This document shows positions 18,476 through 28,678 of a DNA stretch of 64,000 bases, piece by piece; the stretch's first letter is position 1, and each line of letters begins with the position of its first letter. The translations under genes and the position numbers were made by a program. Under the pieces are notes generated by a model that was given only the letters and a program-made list of their open reading frames with translations, made no database searches and was not told where the DNA came from. Source of the stretch: Pseudomonas fragi. Lineage in GTDB: Bacteria; Pseudomonadota; Gammaproteobacteria; Pseudomonadales; Pseudomonadaceae. Location: positions 186,001-250,000 of the forward strand of contig NZ_NQKQ01000003.1 in the NCBI RefSeq assembly GCF_002269505.1, in the 5' to 3' direction.

Positions 18476-19573
18476 ATGTTTGAACTGGACCACGATTTGG
18501 CGCAGGACATCGTTGACCGCGCGATGGCCATCTTGCCTTACAACGTAAACGTTATGGACAGCCAGGGTTTGATCCTGGGCAGTGGCGAGCCAGAGCGTAT
18601 CAACACCCGGCACGAAGGGGCGCAATTGGTGCTGGCCAATGGACGGGTGGTGGAAATCGACGCCCAAACCGCCAAATGCCTCAAAGGCGTACAGCCGGGT
18701 ATCAACTTACCGTTGCTGCTCGACCAGCGCCTGATCGGGGTACTGGGCCTGACGGGCGAACCCGAGCTGCTGCGTACCTATGCCGAATTGGTGCGCATGA
18801 CCGCCGAAATGCTGGTGGGCCAGCGCTTTCAGCAGGCCGAGCAACAATGGCGACGTCAGCGCTGTGATGATTTGGTGGCGTTGCTGCTCGGCGAGGGCGG
18901 TGATTCCCCGCGGCTGATCGATGAAGCGCAGCAATTGGGGCTCAAGCCACAGTTGTCGCGAATCCCCTATCTGTTTGAGCTGGGCCAGGGTCAGAGTGCC
19001 GAAGCCCTGAGTGCCTGGCTGCAATCGCGCTACCCCGATAGCTGGTGTGTGTGCCCTGCAACCGGATCCCTACTGTGGTGTCGGCCTGCAACGGCTGCTC
19101 TGGATGATCTGCGTTTGCTGGAGAGGCTCGACGGCCAGGGCTGGAAGGTGTTGCGCATTGCGGCTGGCGGGCAGGCCGATGCCCTGAAGGGCTTGCGCCG
19201 CTGTTACCGGCGTGTGGGTGACCTGTTGGCCTATGGCCGCGATGTGCTACCGCAGACCCGTTTGCTGACCCTCAATCGCTATCGTTTGCCGGTGATGCTG
19301 TGGCGCCATCGAAATGACGACGCCCTCGAAGAATTGCTCGGGCCGTTGCACAAAGTGATGGCCAAGGACGCCAATGGCCAGTTGATTGCCACGTTGCGCA
19401 GCTGGTGTGAGCACGACGGCCAGAGCCAGGCCTGCGCCGATGCGCTGGGGATTCACCGCAACAGCCTGCGTTATCGCATGGAACGCATCGCAGAGCTGAG
19501 CGGCGTTGACCCCTTGAGTCTCAACGGCATGCTGGCCTTGTATCTGGGGGTGCAGTTGCTGGCGCAGGGTTGA
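18476..19573 (+). CDS. cdaR: CdaR-type sugar-diacid-responsive transcriptional regulator
   Basis: This 365-residue regulator begins with a diacid-recognition domain (MFELDHDLAQDIVDRAMAIL, NVNVMDSQGLILGSGEPERI, IGVLGLTGEPELLRTYAELV). It ends in a PucR/CdaR-type helix-turn-helix (ADALGIHRNSLRYRMERIAELSG). In E. coli CdaR activates the glucarate, galactarate and glycerate genes, including the glycerate kinase garK. Here a glycerate kinase follows 110 bp downstream and an ACS-type transporter is divergent, so the same logic is likely. AAGGA lies nine bases before the ATG. Confidence 0.9.
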   Translation: MFELDHDLAQDIVDRAMAILPYNVNVMDSQGLILGSGEPERINTRHEGAQLVLANGRVVEIDAQTAKCLKGVQPGINLPLLLDQRLIGVLGLTGEPELLRTYAELVRMTAEMLVGQRFQQAEQQWRRQRCDDLVALLLGEGGDSPRLIDEAQQLGLKPQLSRIPYLFELGQGQSAEALSAWLQSRYPDSWCVCPATGSLLWCRPATAALDDLRLLERLDGQGWKVLRIAAGGQADALKGLRRCYRRVGDLLAYGRDVLPQTRLLTLNRYRLPVMLWRHRNDDALEELLGPLHKVMAKDANGQLIATLRSWCEHDGQSQACADALGIHRNSLRYRMERIAELSGVDPLSLNGMLALYLGVQLLAQG

Positions 19574-19683
19574 GCGCCTTGTCCAAATGAACAACAAAGC
19601 CTGTGATTGCTTGTGCGCCCGACTGGCGTGTTTTCGCCCGGTTGCTGGCAGCATGGAAGGCATAAGAACTGGAGATTCGCCCC

Positions 19684-20820
19684 ATGAAAATCGTGATTGC
19701 CCCCGACTCGTTCAAAGACAGCCTGAGCGCCGAAAAAGTCGCCGATGCGATCGCCGCCGGCCTGGCTGATGTCATGCCCCACGCGCAGTTGGTTAAATGC
19801 CCGATGGCCGATGGTGGCGAAGGCACGGTCGAAGCGATCGTCGCCGCCGGTAATGGCCAGTTGCGCCGCAATCATGTGCAAGGCCCGCTGGGCGCACCGG
19901 TCGAGGCCCATTGGGGCTGGCTGCCGGACAGCCACACGGCAATCATCGAAATGGCCGAAGCCAGTGGCTTGCAGTTGCTCAAACCGGAACAGCGCAATGC
20001 CTGTATCACCAGCACCTTCGGCACTGGCGAGCTGATCAAGGCCGCGCTGGATGCCGGCGCCCGCCGGGTGATCCTGGCCATCGGCGGCAGTGCCACCAAT
20101 GACGCCGGGGCTGGCGCTCTGCAAGCGCTGGGCCTGGGCTTGTTCGACGCCCAGGGTAACAGTCTGCCGCGCGGCGGCCTGGCACTGGCCCATGTGGCGC
20201 GTATCGAGCTGTCAGGCCTGGACCCGCGCCTGGCCGAGGTACGCTTTGAAATTGCCGCCGACGTCAACAACCCGCTGTGTGGCGAGCACGGTGCTTCGGC
20301 AATCTTCGGCCCGCAAAAGGGTGCATCCGCCGAGCAAGTGCAGTTGCTGGACCAGGCGCTGGGGCACTTTGCCGATCACTGTGCAAACGTGCTGCCCAAG
20401 GATGTGCGCCACGAGCCGGGCTCGGGCGCTGCCGGCGGGCTGGGGTTTGCCGCCAAGGCGTTCCTCGGCGCACAGTTTCGTGCCGGGGTTGAAGTGGTCG
20501 CCGAGCTTGTAGGGTTGGCAGAAGCGGTGAAGGGTGCTGACCTGGTGATCACCGGTGAAGGCCGTTTCGATGCCCAGACCCTGCGCGGCAAAACCCCCTT
20601 TGGCGTGGCGAGCATCGCCCGTGCTGAAGGTGTCCCGGTCGTGGTATTGGCCGGCACGTTGGGCGATGGGTATCAGGCGTTGTACGAGCACGGCATCAAC
20701 GCTGCATTTGCAATTGCCAGCGGCCCGATGACCCTGCAGGACGCCTGCACCCGGGCGGCGCCATTGCTCACCGACCGGGCGCGAGACATTGCGCGCTTGC
20801 TGATCCTGGCCCGGGGTTAA
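19684..20820 (+). CDS. garK: Glycerate kinase (GarK/GlxK type)
   Basis: The enzyme phosphorylates D-glycerate and so feeds it into lower glycolysis. The 378-residue sequence opens with the family signature MKIVIAPDSFKDSLSA followed by CPMADGGEGTVEA. It contains the glycine-rich blocks AIGGSATNDAGAG and GSGAAGGLGFAAKAFLGA, and the motif DLVITGEGRFDAQTLRGKTP. GGAG lies nine bases before the ATG. It sits behind cdaR and is probably its target. GarK forms 2-phosphoglycerate in E. coli; the product specificity here is taken from the family. Confidence 0.92.
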   Translation: MKIVIAPDSFKDSLSAEKVADAIAAGLADVMPHAQLVKCPMADGGEGTVEAIVAAGNGQLRRNHVQGPLGAPVEAHWGWLPDSHTAIIEMAEASGLQLLKPEQRNACITSTFGTGELIKAALDAGARRVILAIGGSATNDAGAGALQALGLGLFDAQGNSLPRGGLALAHVARIELSGLDPRLAEVRFEIAADVNNPLCGEHGASAIFGPQKGASAEQVQLLDQALGHFADHCANVLPKDVRHEPGSGAAGGLGFAAKAFLGAQFRAGVEVVAELVGLAEAVKGADLVITGEGRFDAQTLRGKTPFGVASIARAEGVPVVVLAGTLGDGYQALYEHGINAAFAIASGPMTLQDACTRAAPLLTDRARDIARLLILARG

Positions 20821-20830
20821 ATCCCCCCCT

Positions 20831-20915
20831 GTGGGAGCGAGCTTGCTCGCGAAAGCATCGCTGCGGTTTGCCAGACAGACCGCGTCGCCTGCATCGCAGG
20901 CAAGCCTGCTCCCAC
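20831..20915. repeat. REPIN downstream of the glycerate kinase
   Basis: GTGGGAGCGAGCTTGCTCGCGA opens the element and GGCAAGCCTGCTCCCAC closes it in inverted orientation, with a diverged second half. Confidence 0.85.
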
Positions 20916-20983
20916 ATTGAGGCCACATAACACAGAATCGTGTAAGCTTTGCGGCTCTTCGCATTCGACCCTTAGCGAGCCCT

Positions 20984-22327
20984 ATGCCGTCGCTCTTCAA
21001 ACGCTCCTTGCTGCCTAAACTGCGCAGCTTTCCGTTGTCCGCCGATGCGCTAAGCATCTTGCCCAGCCCTGCGGACTTTCGTCGCTGCCTGCTGGAGCAG
21101 ATTGCAGGTGCACGCCATCGCATCACGCTGGTGGCCTTGTACCTGCATCAGGATGAAGCCGGGCAGGAAATCCTCGATGCCCTGCATGCGGCCAAGGCTG
21201 CACGCCCCGAGCTGGAAATTGCCGTGGTGGTTGACTGGCTGCGCGCCCAGCGCGGGCTGATCGGTGCCGGCAAACAACCCGGCAACGCGGCCTGGTATCA
21301 GGCACAGACCGCAGCACACCCCACCCATGTGCCGATTTATGGTGTGCCGGTACAAACCCGCGAGCTGTTCGGGGTGTTGCACCTCAAGGGCTTCATTGTT
21401 GATGACTGTGTGATCTACAGCGGCGCGAGCCTGAACAATGTGTACCTGCACAAGCTCGACAAGTATCGCTTCGACCGTTACCACCTGCTGCACAACAAGC
21501 AGTTGGCCGACACCATGCAGCGCTTTGTCGAGCAAGACCTGATCGCGAGCAAGGCTGTGCATCGTCTCGACCTGCCCACATTGCCGACAACCCGAAGCCT
21601 GCGCAGCGCCATCGGGGATTTTCGCAGCCACCTGAAAAAAGCCAGCTACGACACCAGCGCCGGGACTGTCGGCCACTTTGGCTTGTCGGTCAGCCCGCTG
21701 CTGGGGGTGGGTAAAAACAATCAACTGAGCCGGGTGATTTGCGAACTGATCGCCAGCAGCCAGCAACAGCTGACCATCTGCACCCCGTACTTCAACCTGC
21801 CATTGCCGGTGACTCGCGAAATCAACCGGGCCCTGGAACGTGGAGTGCGCATTGATATCGTGGTTGGCGACAAGACCGCCAACGACTTCTATATCCCGCC
21901 GAGCGAGCCGTTTCGGGTGATCGCAGCGCTGCCGTATCTGTATGAGCTGAGCCTGCGCCGCTTTGCCAAGAGCCATCAGCGGATGATCGACAATGGCTTG
22001 TTGAACCTGCATCTGTGGCGCGAAGGTGACAACACCTACCACCTCAAAGGCATGTGGGTGGATGACCGCTACACCTTGCTGACCGGCAATAACCTCAATC
22101 CACGGGCGTTTCGTCTGGATCTGGAAAACGGCCTGCTGATCGACGATCCACGCCGTGAGTTGCTGGAGCCGCGCCGCAAGGAGCTGGAAGCGATCTTCGC
22201 CCACACGCAGCGTATCGACAACTTCAAGAACCTGGAAACCCTGGCCGATTATCCGCCAGCGGTGGCCAAGTTCCTGCGTCGTGTCAGCCGGGTGCGGATC
22301 GAACGTCTGCTCTACCGGATTCTCTAA
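20984..22327 (+). CDS. pssA: CDP-diacylglycerol--serine O-phosphatidyltransferase, PLD-fold type
   Basis: PssA makes phosphatidylserine, the precursor of phosphatidylethanolamine, at the inner membrane surface. The 447-residue protein follows the E. coli type: SPADFRRCLLEQIAGARHRI, VVVDWLRAQRGLIGA and LTICTPYFNLPLPVTREINRA. It has two HKD motifs, one in LHLKGFIVDD and one in YHLKGMWVDD, which form the phospholipase-D-like active site. The C terminus RIERLLYRIL also matches. The ribosome site before the ATG at 20984 is weak. It stands between two REP elements with no evident operon partner. Confidence 0.94.
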   Translation: MPSLFKRSLLPKLRSFPLSADALSILPSPADFRRCLLEQIAGARHRITLVALYLHQDEAGQEILDALHAAKAARPELEIAVVVDWLRAQRGLIGAGKQPGNAAWYQAQTAAHPTHVPIYGVPVQTRELFGVLHLKGFIVDDCVIYSGASLNNVYLHKLDKYRFDRYHLLHNKQLADTMQRFVEQDLIASKAVHRLDLPTLPTTRSLRSAIGDFRSHLKKASYDTSAGTVGHFGLSVSPLLGVGKNNQLSRVICELIASSQQQLTICTPYFNLPLPVTREINRALERGVRIDIVVGDKTANDFYIPPSEPFRVIAALPYLYELSLRRFAKSHQRMIDNGLLNLHLWREGDNTYHLKGMWVDDRYTLLTGNNLNPRAFRLDLENGLLIDDPRRELLEPRRKELEAIFAHTQRIDNFKNLETLADYPPAVAKFLRRVSRVRIERLLYRIL

Positions 22328-22331
22328 ACAC

Positions 22332-22384
22332 CTGTGGGAGCGGGCTTGCTCGCGATGGCAGCGCGAGCAAGCCCGCTCCCACAG
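22332..22384. repeat. Near-perfect REP palindrome between converging genes
   Basis: CTGTGGGAGCGGGCTTGCTCGCG, a seven-base loop, then the exact reverse complement. It sits between the end of pssA and the end of the minus-strand glycosyltransferase and probably folds in both transcripts. Confidence 0.92.
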
Positions 22385-22403
22385 GGTGCCGAGTCGAGTC
22401 GGG

Positions 22404-23930
22404 TCAGTGCGTTTGGGGGATATACACCACGCTGCCACCCTCACGTTTGTGCATTAACCGGTCGCCGTTGTCCGGCTGGCTGGTGACTGTCTGGTGATCC
22501 ACGCTCAGATAGCCCAGGGGCAGGGGATCGCCACTACGGTACTGGGCAAAGATCAGCGTGCGTTGCGGGTTGAAATGCTGGCCGCTGGTTTTGTCCAGCC
22601 AGGCCATGAACCCGGCACTGTCGCCATCGCGGGGGTAGTCCTGGCTCTGGTCGATATAGAAGAACGGTTCGCCTTCATTCTGCACGTACATGGGCAGTTT
22701 GTTGTCGACATCGATCATCACCATGCGCCACTGATTCCAGGGCGCCTGCTCGCTGGCCCGGGCTTTCACGTCCTGGCCGAACTGTATAACCCCACCGCCG
22801 CCGTTGGACCAGGGGTAAAACACCCCGAGCACCAACAACAGCAACGTTGCGCTCAAACCGAAGCTGATGTTCCAGCGGCGCAGGCTGGTTTTGCCTTGTG
22901 CAAGGCGTCGGGTCACCCACCAGGCAGCCAGTAGCTGGGCCAAAGGCACTAGCGGCAACACGTAATAACTGCGCCGGCTGCCACTGGCGGTGAAAAACAC
23001 AAACAGCAAACCCAGGCCCCATACCAACCAGCGTGTATTGGGCTCGATCTGACGCCACTGACGCAGGGCAACCCACAGCGCGATCATCCAGAACGGTGCC
23101 CAGGGCAAGGTGTACGCCGGCAGGTATATCAGATAGGTGTAAATCGGCCCCATATGATCGAAGGGGTTGAAGAAGCGCACCACGTTTTCACGCAGAACCA
23201 ACCCCAGCCCGCTCTCGCCATAAGTAGGCGCGCCATACAGGTGTGACAGTACAAAGGGCAGCATGTACACCGCCCCGGCAACGACCAGGGCCAGCAGCAG
23301 ACGCAGGTTCAGATGGCGCTTCCAGCGTTGTTCGCTCAGCAGGTGAGGCAACAGCACCAGCCCTGGCAGGATAAAGCCGATCAAACCCTTGAGCAGCGAG
23401 GTTAATGACAGCAGTAAAAAGAACACGCAATAACGGCTAAAGCGCGTGTCGTCAGGCCCGCGCCAGTACCACCACAGCGCTGCCAACAGGCCGAACAAGG
23501 TGAGAATGTCGGCCGTGGCCACCCGTGCCCAGAATACAAAGTAAAAGGTCGTGGCCAGCATCCAGCCAGCAATCAGCCCGGTGCCTTTGCGAAACAGGCG
23601 CTCTCCAATCAAATACACCAGCCATACGCTCAGCCATGCGGCAATCACTGAAGACAGACGCAACGACCAATGCCCCAGGCCGCCCATCAGCCCGGCACTG
23701 GCCGTGATCAGCCAGTACGAGGGCAGGGGCTTGTCGTAGTAGGGCGAGCCCTTGAGATAAGGGTCCAGGTAATCACCGCTTTGCAGCATCTGCAGGGCGA
23801 TATTGGCCCAGCGGGTTTCCGGGCCCCACAGCTCCCGTGAACCCAGGCCCAGCAACAAGAGCAGGGCAGATACGGCCAACAACACCAGCAGGGCTTTTTG
23901 CTCGCTGTTCCAGCGTTTGATCAGAATCAT
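22404..23930 (-). CDS. GT39/ArnT-like membrane glycosyltransferase
   Basis: This 508-residue protein of the protein-mannosyltransferase/ArnT superfamily uses polyprenyl-phosphate-linked sugars on the periplasmic side. The first loop has the expected acidic motif in [20 protein letters not shown] and the lipid-sugar segment [13 protein letters not shown]. About ten membrane helices and a periplasmic C-terminal domain follow. Its ATG overlaps the stop of the upstream arnT by four bases (ATGA), so the two are translated together. The acceptor and sugar are unknown; it may be a partner or diverged copy of ArnT. Confidence 0.85.
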   Translation of the reverse strand: MILIKRWNSEQKALLVLLAVSALLLLLGLGSRELWGPETRWANIALQMLQSGDYLDPYLKGSPYYDKPLPSYWLITASAGLMGGLGHWSLRLSSVIAAWLSVWLVYLIGERLFRKGTGLIAGWMLATTFYFVFWARVATADILTLFGLLAALWWYWRGPDDTRFSRYCVFFLLLSLTSLLKGLIGFILPGLVLLPHLLSEQRWKRHLNLRLLLALVVAGAVYMLPFVLSHLYGAPTYGESGLGLVLRENVVRFFNPFDHMGPIYTYLIYLPAYTLPWAPFWMIALWVALRQWRQIEPNTRWLVWGLGLLFVFFTASGSRRSYYVLPLVPLAQLLAAWWVTRRLAQGKTSLRRWNISFGLSATLLLLVLGVFYPWSNGGGGVIQFGQDVKARASEQAPWNQWRMVMIDVDNKLPMYVQNEGEPFFYIDQSQDYPRDGDSAGFMAWLDKTSGQHFNPQRTLIFAQYRSGDPLPLGYLSVDHQTVTSQPDNGDRLMHKREGGSVVYIPQTH

Positions 23931-25627
23931 TCAGGCTGAACCTTGGGGAAGATGAAAATCGCCAGATCACCGCGTTCGTAGCGCTTGCCACCCAGCGGCA
24001 GCAGCTCGACTTCGTGGGTTTCCAGCGCCGAATGAACCCGCATGACTACGCCGACCGAGCCGCGTAAACGTGCCTCCTTCATCCAGCGATCGATGTTATC
24101 CATATCAACCTGACGCCCGGCTGAATCGGCATAACCCAAACCATATTTAAGCTCACCAGTAGTGTTATAGAGCGTAATTTCAGGTCGGCCCAGGCGCCAG
24201 GACAGGGCCGATGCCGCGCCCAGGTCATTGCTGAGCAGCGTACCGGTCTGGCTCAGCTCCTGCACATGTTCGGCAATAAACTGATCGGGCATTTTGCTGT
24301 TGACGATCACTCCCGGCATCGCCGCGGGCAACAGCGCCACCAGCACACCCATGCCCACCGCAGGTGCAGCCCACAGCAGCAAAGGGCGCAGGGCTTGCAA
24401 GGCATTGCTCAGCAGCCAGCCCAGCAACACGATATAGGCCAGCGACAGGCTGAATACCTCGGTGTTCTCATACACCGGACGACTGAATTGCAGGTAAGCC
24501 AGCCCCACCAGCCCGGCCACCGCCAACAGCACATTCAACAGCCCGTTGATACGCAAGGTGCGGCCCTTTGCCTGCTCGATCCATGAAACTACGGCATGGC
24601 CCATCAGCAGCGCCAAAGGCAGCAGGCACGGCATGATATAGGTGGGCAGCTTGCCCTTGCTCAGGCTGAAGATTGCCAGTGGCAGCAGCATCCACAACAG
24701 CAGATAGCCGATCGCGGGTTGGCGCTTGTGCTTCCAGGCATCGATCAGGGTTTTGGGCAGCAAGGCCGCCCAGGGCAGGCTGGCGGCCAACAGGATCGGC
24801 AGGTAGAACCACCAGGGCTGGGTGTGTTGCGCATCGGCCGCGCTGAAACGGCGTACGTGTTCGTTCCAGAAAAAGAACTGCCAGAAGTCCGGCTCCTGAT
24901 GGTGGATCACCAGCGCCCACGGCAGGCAGACAGCCACTGCAACAAAGATCGCCAACGGGCCATAGCTCAGCACCTCCTTGATGCGTCGCTGCCACAAGGC
25001 ATAGGGCACGGCGATCAACACGGGCAGTAACCAGGCCAGAAACCCCTTGGTCATAAAGCCCATGCCGCAGGCTATGCCCAGCACGGCCCAGGCGCCGAGG
25101 CGGGCACGGCGAGTGGTGCTGTCAAAGGCATACCAGAGTGCCACCAGACTGAGGTTGACCCAGAAGGTGAACTGAGGGTCGAGGTTGGCATACCCGGCTT
25201 GCCCGGCCACCAGGCCAAAGCTCATGTAGAGCAGGGCACTGGCAAAACGCTTGCGCGGGTCACGCCACAGGCGCCCGGCAATCAGCCAGGCCAGCCAGAC
25301 ACTCAGCCCGGTACTCAGTGCCGAGGCGATCCGCACGCCAAACAGGTTGTCACCGAATACGGCTTGCCCGATGGCGATCATCCAGTAACCGGCAATCGGC
25401 TTCTCGAAATAGCGCAAACCCATAAAGTGCGGGGCCACCCAGTTGCCGCTGTGGAGCATGTCCTGGCCGATCTGGGCGTAGCGGGTTTCGTCGGGTATCC
25501 ATAAGCCGTGGGTCATCAGCGGCAACAGATAAAACACTACAAACGCCAGGATCAATCCGGGTATTGCCCAGCGCTCAAGATCTTGAGTGCGGGTATTGCG
25601 AGGTACAACGCCAGCCATGCTTTCCAT
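23927..25627 (-). CDS. arnT: 4-Amino-4-deoxy-L-arabinose transferase-like glycosyltransferase (ArnT)
   Basis: ArnT transfers aminoarabinose from undecaprenyl phosphate to lipid A and gives polymyxin resistance. The 566-residue sequence carries the family blocks [37 protein letters not shown] and [17 protein letters not shown], as well as [19 protein letters not shown]. The rest of the arn operon (arnB, C, A, D, E, F) is not in the window, so either those genes are elsewhere or this enzyme uses another sugar. A second ATG three codons in (25618) is a possible start. It is co-transcribed with the GT39-type gene downstream. Confidence 0.85.
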   Translation of the reverse strand: MESMAGVVPRNTRTQDLERWAIPGLILAFVVFYLLPLMTHGLWIPDETRYAQIGQDMLHSGNWVAPHFMGLRYFEKPIAGYWMIAIGQAVFGDNLFGVRIASALSTGLSVWLAWLIAGRLWRDPRKRFASALLYMSFGLVAGQAGYANLDPQFTFWVNLSLVALWYAFDSTTRRARLGAWAVLGIACGMGFMTKGFLAWLLPVLIAVPYALWQRRIKEVLSYGPLAIFVAVAVCLPWALVIHHQEPDFWQFFFWNEHVRRFSAADAQHTQPWWFYLPILLAASLPWAALLPKTLIDAWKHKRQPAIGYLLLWMLLPLAIFSLSKGKLPTYIMPCLLPLALLMGHAVVSWIEQAKGRTLRINGLLNVLLAVAGLVGLAYLQFSRPVYENTEVFSLSLAYIVLLGWLLSNALQALRPLLLWAAPAVGMGVLVALLPAAMPGVIVNSKMPDQFIAEHVQELSQTGTLLSNDLGAASALSWRLGRPEITLYNTTGELKYGLGYADSAGRQVDMDNIDRWMKEARLRGSVGVVMRVHSALETHEVELLPLGGKRYERGDLAIFIFPKVQPE

Positions 25628-26068
25628 CTGCGCGCCTGTTATCGACGTAAGTGATGGCCGGCACGTTAATCGGGAGCAGGTGGCAGGGAGGTGAAGCCGA
25701 TGTGAAAAAAATGCGGGTCAAACGGGGGTTACACCCGGCGGTGTCGCGCATGGCCACCAGTAGGTGATTGCCCATAGCGCAAAGCGCTGAATCCGCCAGA
25801 AATCAGACCTGTGTCGATTTGTCGCATGCCTTGCTGCATCCCGCGGTTTTACGGGCTGTCGGCGTTGCCATGCACCATTTAGGGGCATGACTGCCGTGCG
25901 ACAGACCTGCGACAGTGGTAAATTCTGTGCCCATGCAACACGTCTACCCCACAGCAATCGTGCGCGCCGAGCCGGTCACTCCAGGCATCGGGCAGCGTAC
26001 CCACCTGCCTGATAATGCGCAGGTTAAAGGCCTTTTTCGTTGGAAAAGGCCGCTTAAAGGAACCTGAC
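25628..26068. other. Gap of about 440 bp between arnT and the SCO gene
   Basis: No gene is supported. The right end has a hairpin GGCCTTTT...AAAAGGCC (26029-26051) just before the SCO ribosome site, without a T run. It may affect translation or be chance. The rest holds the divergent promoters. Confidence 0.4.
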
Positions 26069-26674
26069 ATGAATGATTTACTGACTCGCCGCCGCGTAGT
26101 CACTGGCCTTGGCTTGCTCAGCCTGGGTTTGCTCGCAGGTTGCGACCCCGGCAGTGGTTTGTCATACAAATACGGCAAAGACCTCAGCAATGAAATCCTG
26201 GGGCGCAAGTTCAAGCTCAGGGATGCCCAAGGCAACGAGATGATGCTGGGCAGCTTTCGCGGGATGATGCCGATGATTTTCTTCGGCTTTACCCAGTGCC
26301 CGGCCGTGTGCCCGACTGCTCTGGCCCGCGCCGCCCAGGCGAAGAAAATGATGGGCCCCGACGGTGACCGCCTGCAAGTGGTGTTCATCACCCTGGACCC
26401 GGAACGTGACAAACCGGCGATGCTCGATGCCTATGTAAAGGCTTTCGACCCGAGCTTTATTGCCTTGTCCGGCACCCTGGAAGAAACCGCGGCCACGGCT
26501 AAAGAGTTCAAGGTGTTTTACGAAAAGATCCCAACGGGTGATTCGTACACCCTGTCGCACACAGCAACCAGCTTCGTTTTCGATTCCCGTGGTGTGTTGC
26601 GTCTTGGCCTGTCGCCTTCGCTGTCAGCCAAGCAGTGTGCCGAAGACCTGCTCACCGTGATGTCAGTCTGCTGA
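26069..26674 (+). CDS. SCO1/SenC-family copper chaperone lipoprotein
   Basis: SCO proteins deliver copper to the CuA site of cytochrome oxidase or keep its cysteines reduced. The 201-residue product starts with RRR and a hydrophobic stretch ending in the lipobox LLAGC (C25). The thioredoxin-like domain carries the copper ligands C77 and C81 (TQCPAVCPTAL) and the distal histidine in TLSHTATSFVFD. The ATG at 26069 with AAAGGA seven bases upstream is preferred over an in-frame ATG 18 codons earlier. A PCuAC gene follows 29 bases later, the standard SCO-PCuAC pairing for CuA assembly. Confidence 0.93.
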   Translation: MNDLLTRRRVVTGLGLLSLGLLAGCDPGSGLSYKYGKDLSNEILGRKFKLRDAQGNEMMLGSFRGMMPMIFFGFTQCPAVCPTALARAAQAKKMMGPDGDRLQVVFITLDPERDKPAMLDAYVKAFDPSFIALSGTLEETAATAKEFKVFYEKIPTGDSYTLSHTATSFVFDSRGVLRLGLSPSLSAKQCAEDLLTVMSVC

Positions 26675-26703
26675 TCCTACGTACTTTGGAATGAGCCAAA
26701 CCT

Positions 26704-27168
26704 ATGAAGCCTGTTAAGTATCTACTGTTGTCACTGTTGGGCATGAGCCTGCACGTTTCTGCGCAAACCGTTGTTGATGACGCCTGGGTACGCGCCACCG
26801 TGGCCGGTCAGCCTTCGACCGGTGCCTTTATGCACATTACCTCGAGCACAGACAGCAAGCTGATTGAAGTCCGCTCCCCCGTGGCCAAGACCGTACAGAT
26901 CCACGAATCGAAAATGCAAAACGACGTGATGAGCATGCAGCCAGTGACATCGGTAGCCTTGCCGGCGGGCAAAAGCGTGGCTATCGAACCTGAGGGCTAC
27001 CATGTGATGCTGATTGACCTGGTCAATCAGGTCAAAGCCGGTGATCAAGTGCCCTTGACCCTGATTGTTGAAGACAGCAAAGGGATCAAGGAGCAAATTG
27101 AGGTCAAGGCCGAGGCGCGTGCACTCAACAGCATGCCGATGCACCATGATCATGGTTCGATGCACTAA
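26704..27168 (+). CDS. Periplasmic copper chaperone PCuAC
   Basis: PCuAC binds Cu(I) in the periplasm and passes it to cytochrome oxidase together with SCO. The 154-residue product has a signal peptide (YLLLSLLGMSLHVSA) and the exact family copper motif H67-X10-M78-X21-H100-X-M102. The C terminus is rich in metal-binding residues (MPMHHDHGSMH). It is in an operon with the SCO gene just upstream. Confidence 0.95.
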   Translation: MKPVKYLLLSLLGMSLHVSAQTVVDDAWVRATVAGQPSTGAFMHITSSTDSKLIEVRSPVAKTVQIHESKMQNDVMSMQPVTSVALPAGKSVAIEPEGYHVMLIDLVNQVKAGDQVPLTLIVEDSKGIKEQIEVKAEARALNSMPMHHDHGSMH

Positions 27169-27175
27169 AGTTTTC

Positions 27176-27315
27176 CTGTAGTCGCTGCCGAGGAACGAAG
27201 GCTGCGATCGGGCGTGCAGCGCTGGTAAACCTTGAGCACCCGGTGTGCCAGTTGACTTGTTTTGCCGCCGCTGCGCGTGCGATCGCAGCCTCGCTTCGCT
27301 CCTCAGCGACTACAG
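27176..27315. repeat. REP-like repeat pair, second family
   Basis: CTGTAGTCGCTGCCGAGGAA with GGCTGCGATCG at the left is mirrored by CGATCGCAGCC and CTCAGCGACTACAG at the right. It is related to 16234-16394 and separates two converging transcription units. Confidence 0.8.
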
Positions 27316-27334
27316 TGTCATAGGCGGTTACTGA

Positions 27335-28678
27335 TCAAAACCGCCCCGTTAGCGGGTATTCGACCGCAAGGCGTATCTGGTCCGTATCCAGTTCGGCCTG
27401 TGCGGTGTTGCCGCGATGAACGTTGTGTCGCAATGACATGATGGTGCCCTTGGCCGCGCCGCTCTGCACCACATAGCGCGCTTCCATATCCCGCTCCCAG
27501 TGTTTCCCGCCTTTGCCATAGCCCAGATACGCATAGCCGCCCCGCGGGTCAACGTGGCTGCCGTCGATCTGGCTGCCACGTACATAAGCGGCGCTGAATA
27601 CCAGTCCCGGCATGCCCCAGGGGGTCATCGCCAGGTCGTAGCGCGCTTGCCATGATTGTTCGTTGGGGGCGTTGAAGTCAGACAGCTGCACTGCATTGGT
27701 CAGGAAAATCGCCCCTCGGGTCACGTAGTCAAAAGGCGTATCGCCGTGCACTTTTTGATAGCCCAGGCTGAAGCTGTGCGGGCCCTGGGCGTAGGTGCTC
27801 AACAGGCTCCAGGTGGTGTTGTCGATATTGCCCGACAGCGCCTTCCCTTCATCAGTAGTGCGGTACAGGTTGAGGTTTAGCGACAGCGAGCGGTTCTCAT
27901 CAAGCGCGTGGCTGAAGACGGCGCCCAGGTAGTGCTGGTTCCAGGTGTCTTCGTAGCGTGAGCTGTAGAGGCTGGCGCTGAAATTTTTGCCAGGGGTATA
28001 CACCAGGCCTGCGAGGTCGAATGCATCGCCCTTGGGGCCGTTGGAATAATTGACCACAAACCCCTGATCATGACTGCTGGCGTTGCGATCGGTGCTCCCG
28101 GTGAAATGCCCGCCGACCATTTTCAGGGCATTGAACTCGTTGCTGGTGAGGAACGCGCCGGTGGCGGTTTCCGGCAACAAGCGGCTGTCGGATGAGCTGA
28201 AAACCGGAGTCTTGACCCGTTGTTCACCGTAGGACAGCACCGTATTGGACATGCGCAGTTTGAGCGCCGCGCCGCCGCGCCCGTAGTTGTCCTTGGGATA
28301 GCCGTCGTTATCCAGGCCCAGCAGGCGAGCCTTGCCGGCACGACCGCCACCGCTGTCCAGCTTGAGGCCCATATAGGCGTGGGCATCCACCCCGACACCG
28401 ATCAGGCCCTGGGTAAAACCTGACTGCAAGGTGCCCATCAAGCCGTAGGCCCATTCTTCGGCATAGCCATTGCGTTCGGTGCGTGGTTTGTAAGCATTGC
28501 GTGCGCCGCTGTTGCTGGCACCGTGGCGATACTCACGGCTGTCGTAGACCGTACGGTTGACCAGGCTCCAGGTACTGTCTTCGATAAAGCCCTTGGCCTG
28601 CTCCTGGGCCGACTCCGCCAACGCCAGGGGGCTGGCGAGGGCGATCAGGATAGCGGAGCGCGTGCGCACGGTACTCAT
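27335..28678 (-). CDS. OprD-family outer-membrane porin
   Basis: OprD-family porins are monomeric 18-strand channels for amino acids, organic acids and similar small solutes. The 447-residue protein has a signal peptide (ILIALASPLALA) and the OprD landmarks SLVNRTVYDSREYR, GLIGVGVDAHAYMGLKLD and KLRMSNTVLSYGEQ. The later blocks LLPETATGAFLTSNEF and the terminal strand IRLAVEYPLTGRF also fit. Its ATG overlaps the stop of the pseudoazurin gene (ATGA), making it the last gene of the riboswitch-led operon. The solute is not predictable; context hints at a metal or metal complex. Confidence 0.9.
   Translation of the reverse strand: MSTVRTRSAILIALASPLALAESAQEQAKGFIEDSTWSLVNRTVYDSREYRHGASNSGARNAYKPRTERNGYAEEWAYGLMGTLQSGFTQGLIGVGVDAHAYMGLKLDSGGGRAGKARLLGLDNDGYPKDNYGRGGAALKLRMSNTVLSYGEQRVKTPVFSSSDSRLLPETATGAFLTSNEFNALKMVGGHFTGSTDRNASSHDQGFVVNYSNGPKGDAFDLAGLVYTPGKNFSASLYSSRYEDTWNQHYLGAVFSHALDENRSLSLNLNLYRTTDEGKALSGNIDNTTWSLLSTYAQGPHSFSLGYQKVHGDTPFDYVTRGAIFLTNAVQLSDFNAPNEQSWQARYDLAMTPWGMPGLVFSAAYVRGSQIDGSHVDPRGGYAYLGYGKGGKHWERDMEARYVVQSGAAKGTIMSLRHNVHRGNTAQAELDTDQIRLAVEYPLTGRF

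Noticed and set aside
21050..22444. 464-codon frame antisense to pssA
   Set aside because: It runs through the REP palindrome and has no recognisable domain; pssA is well supported.
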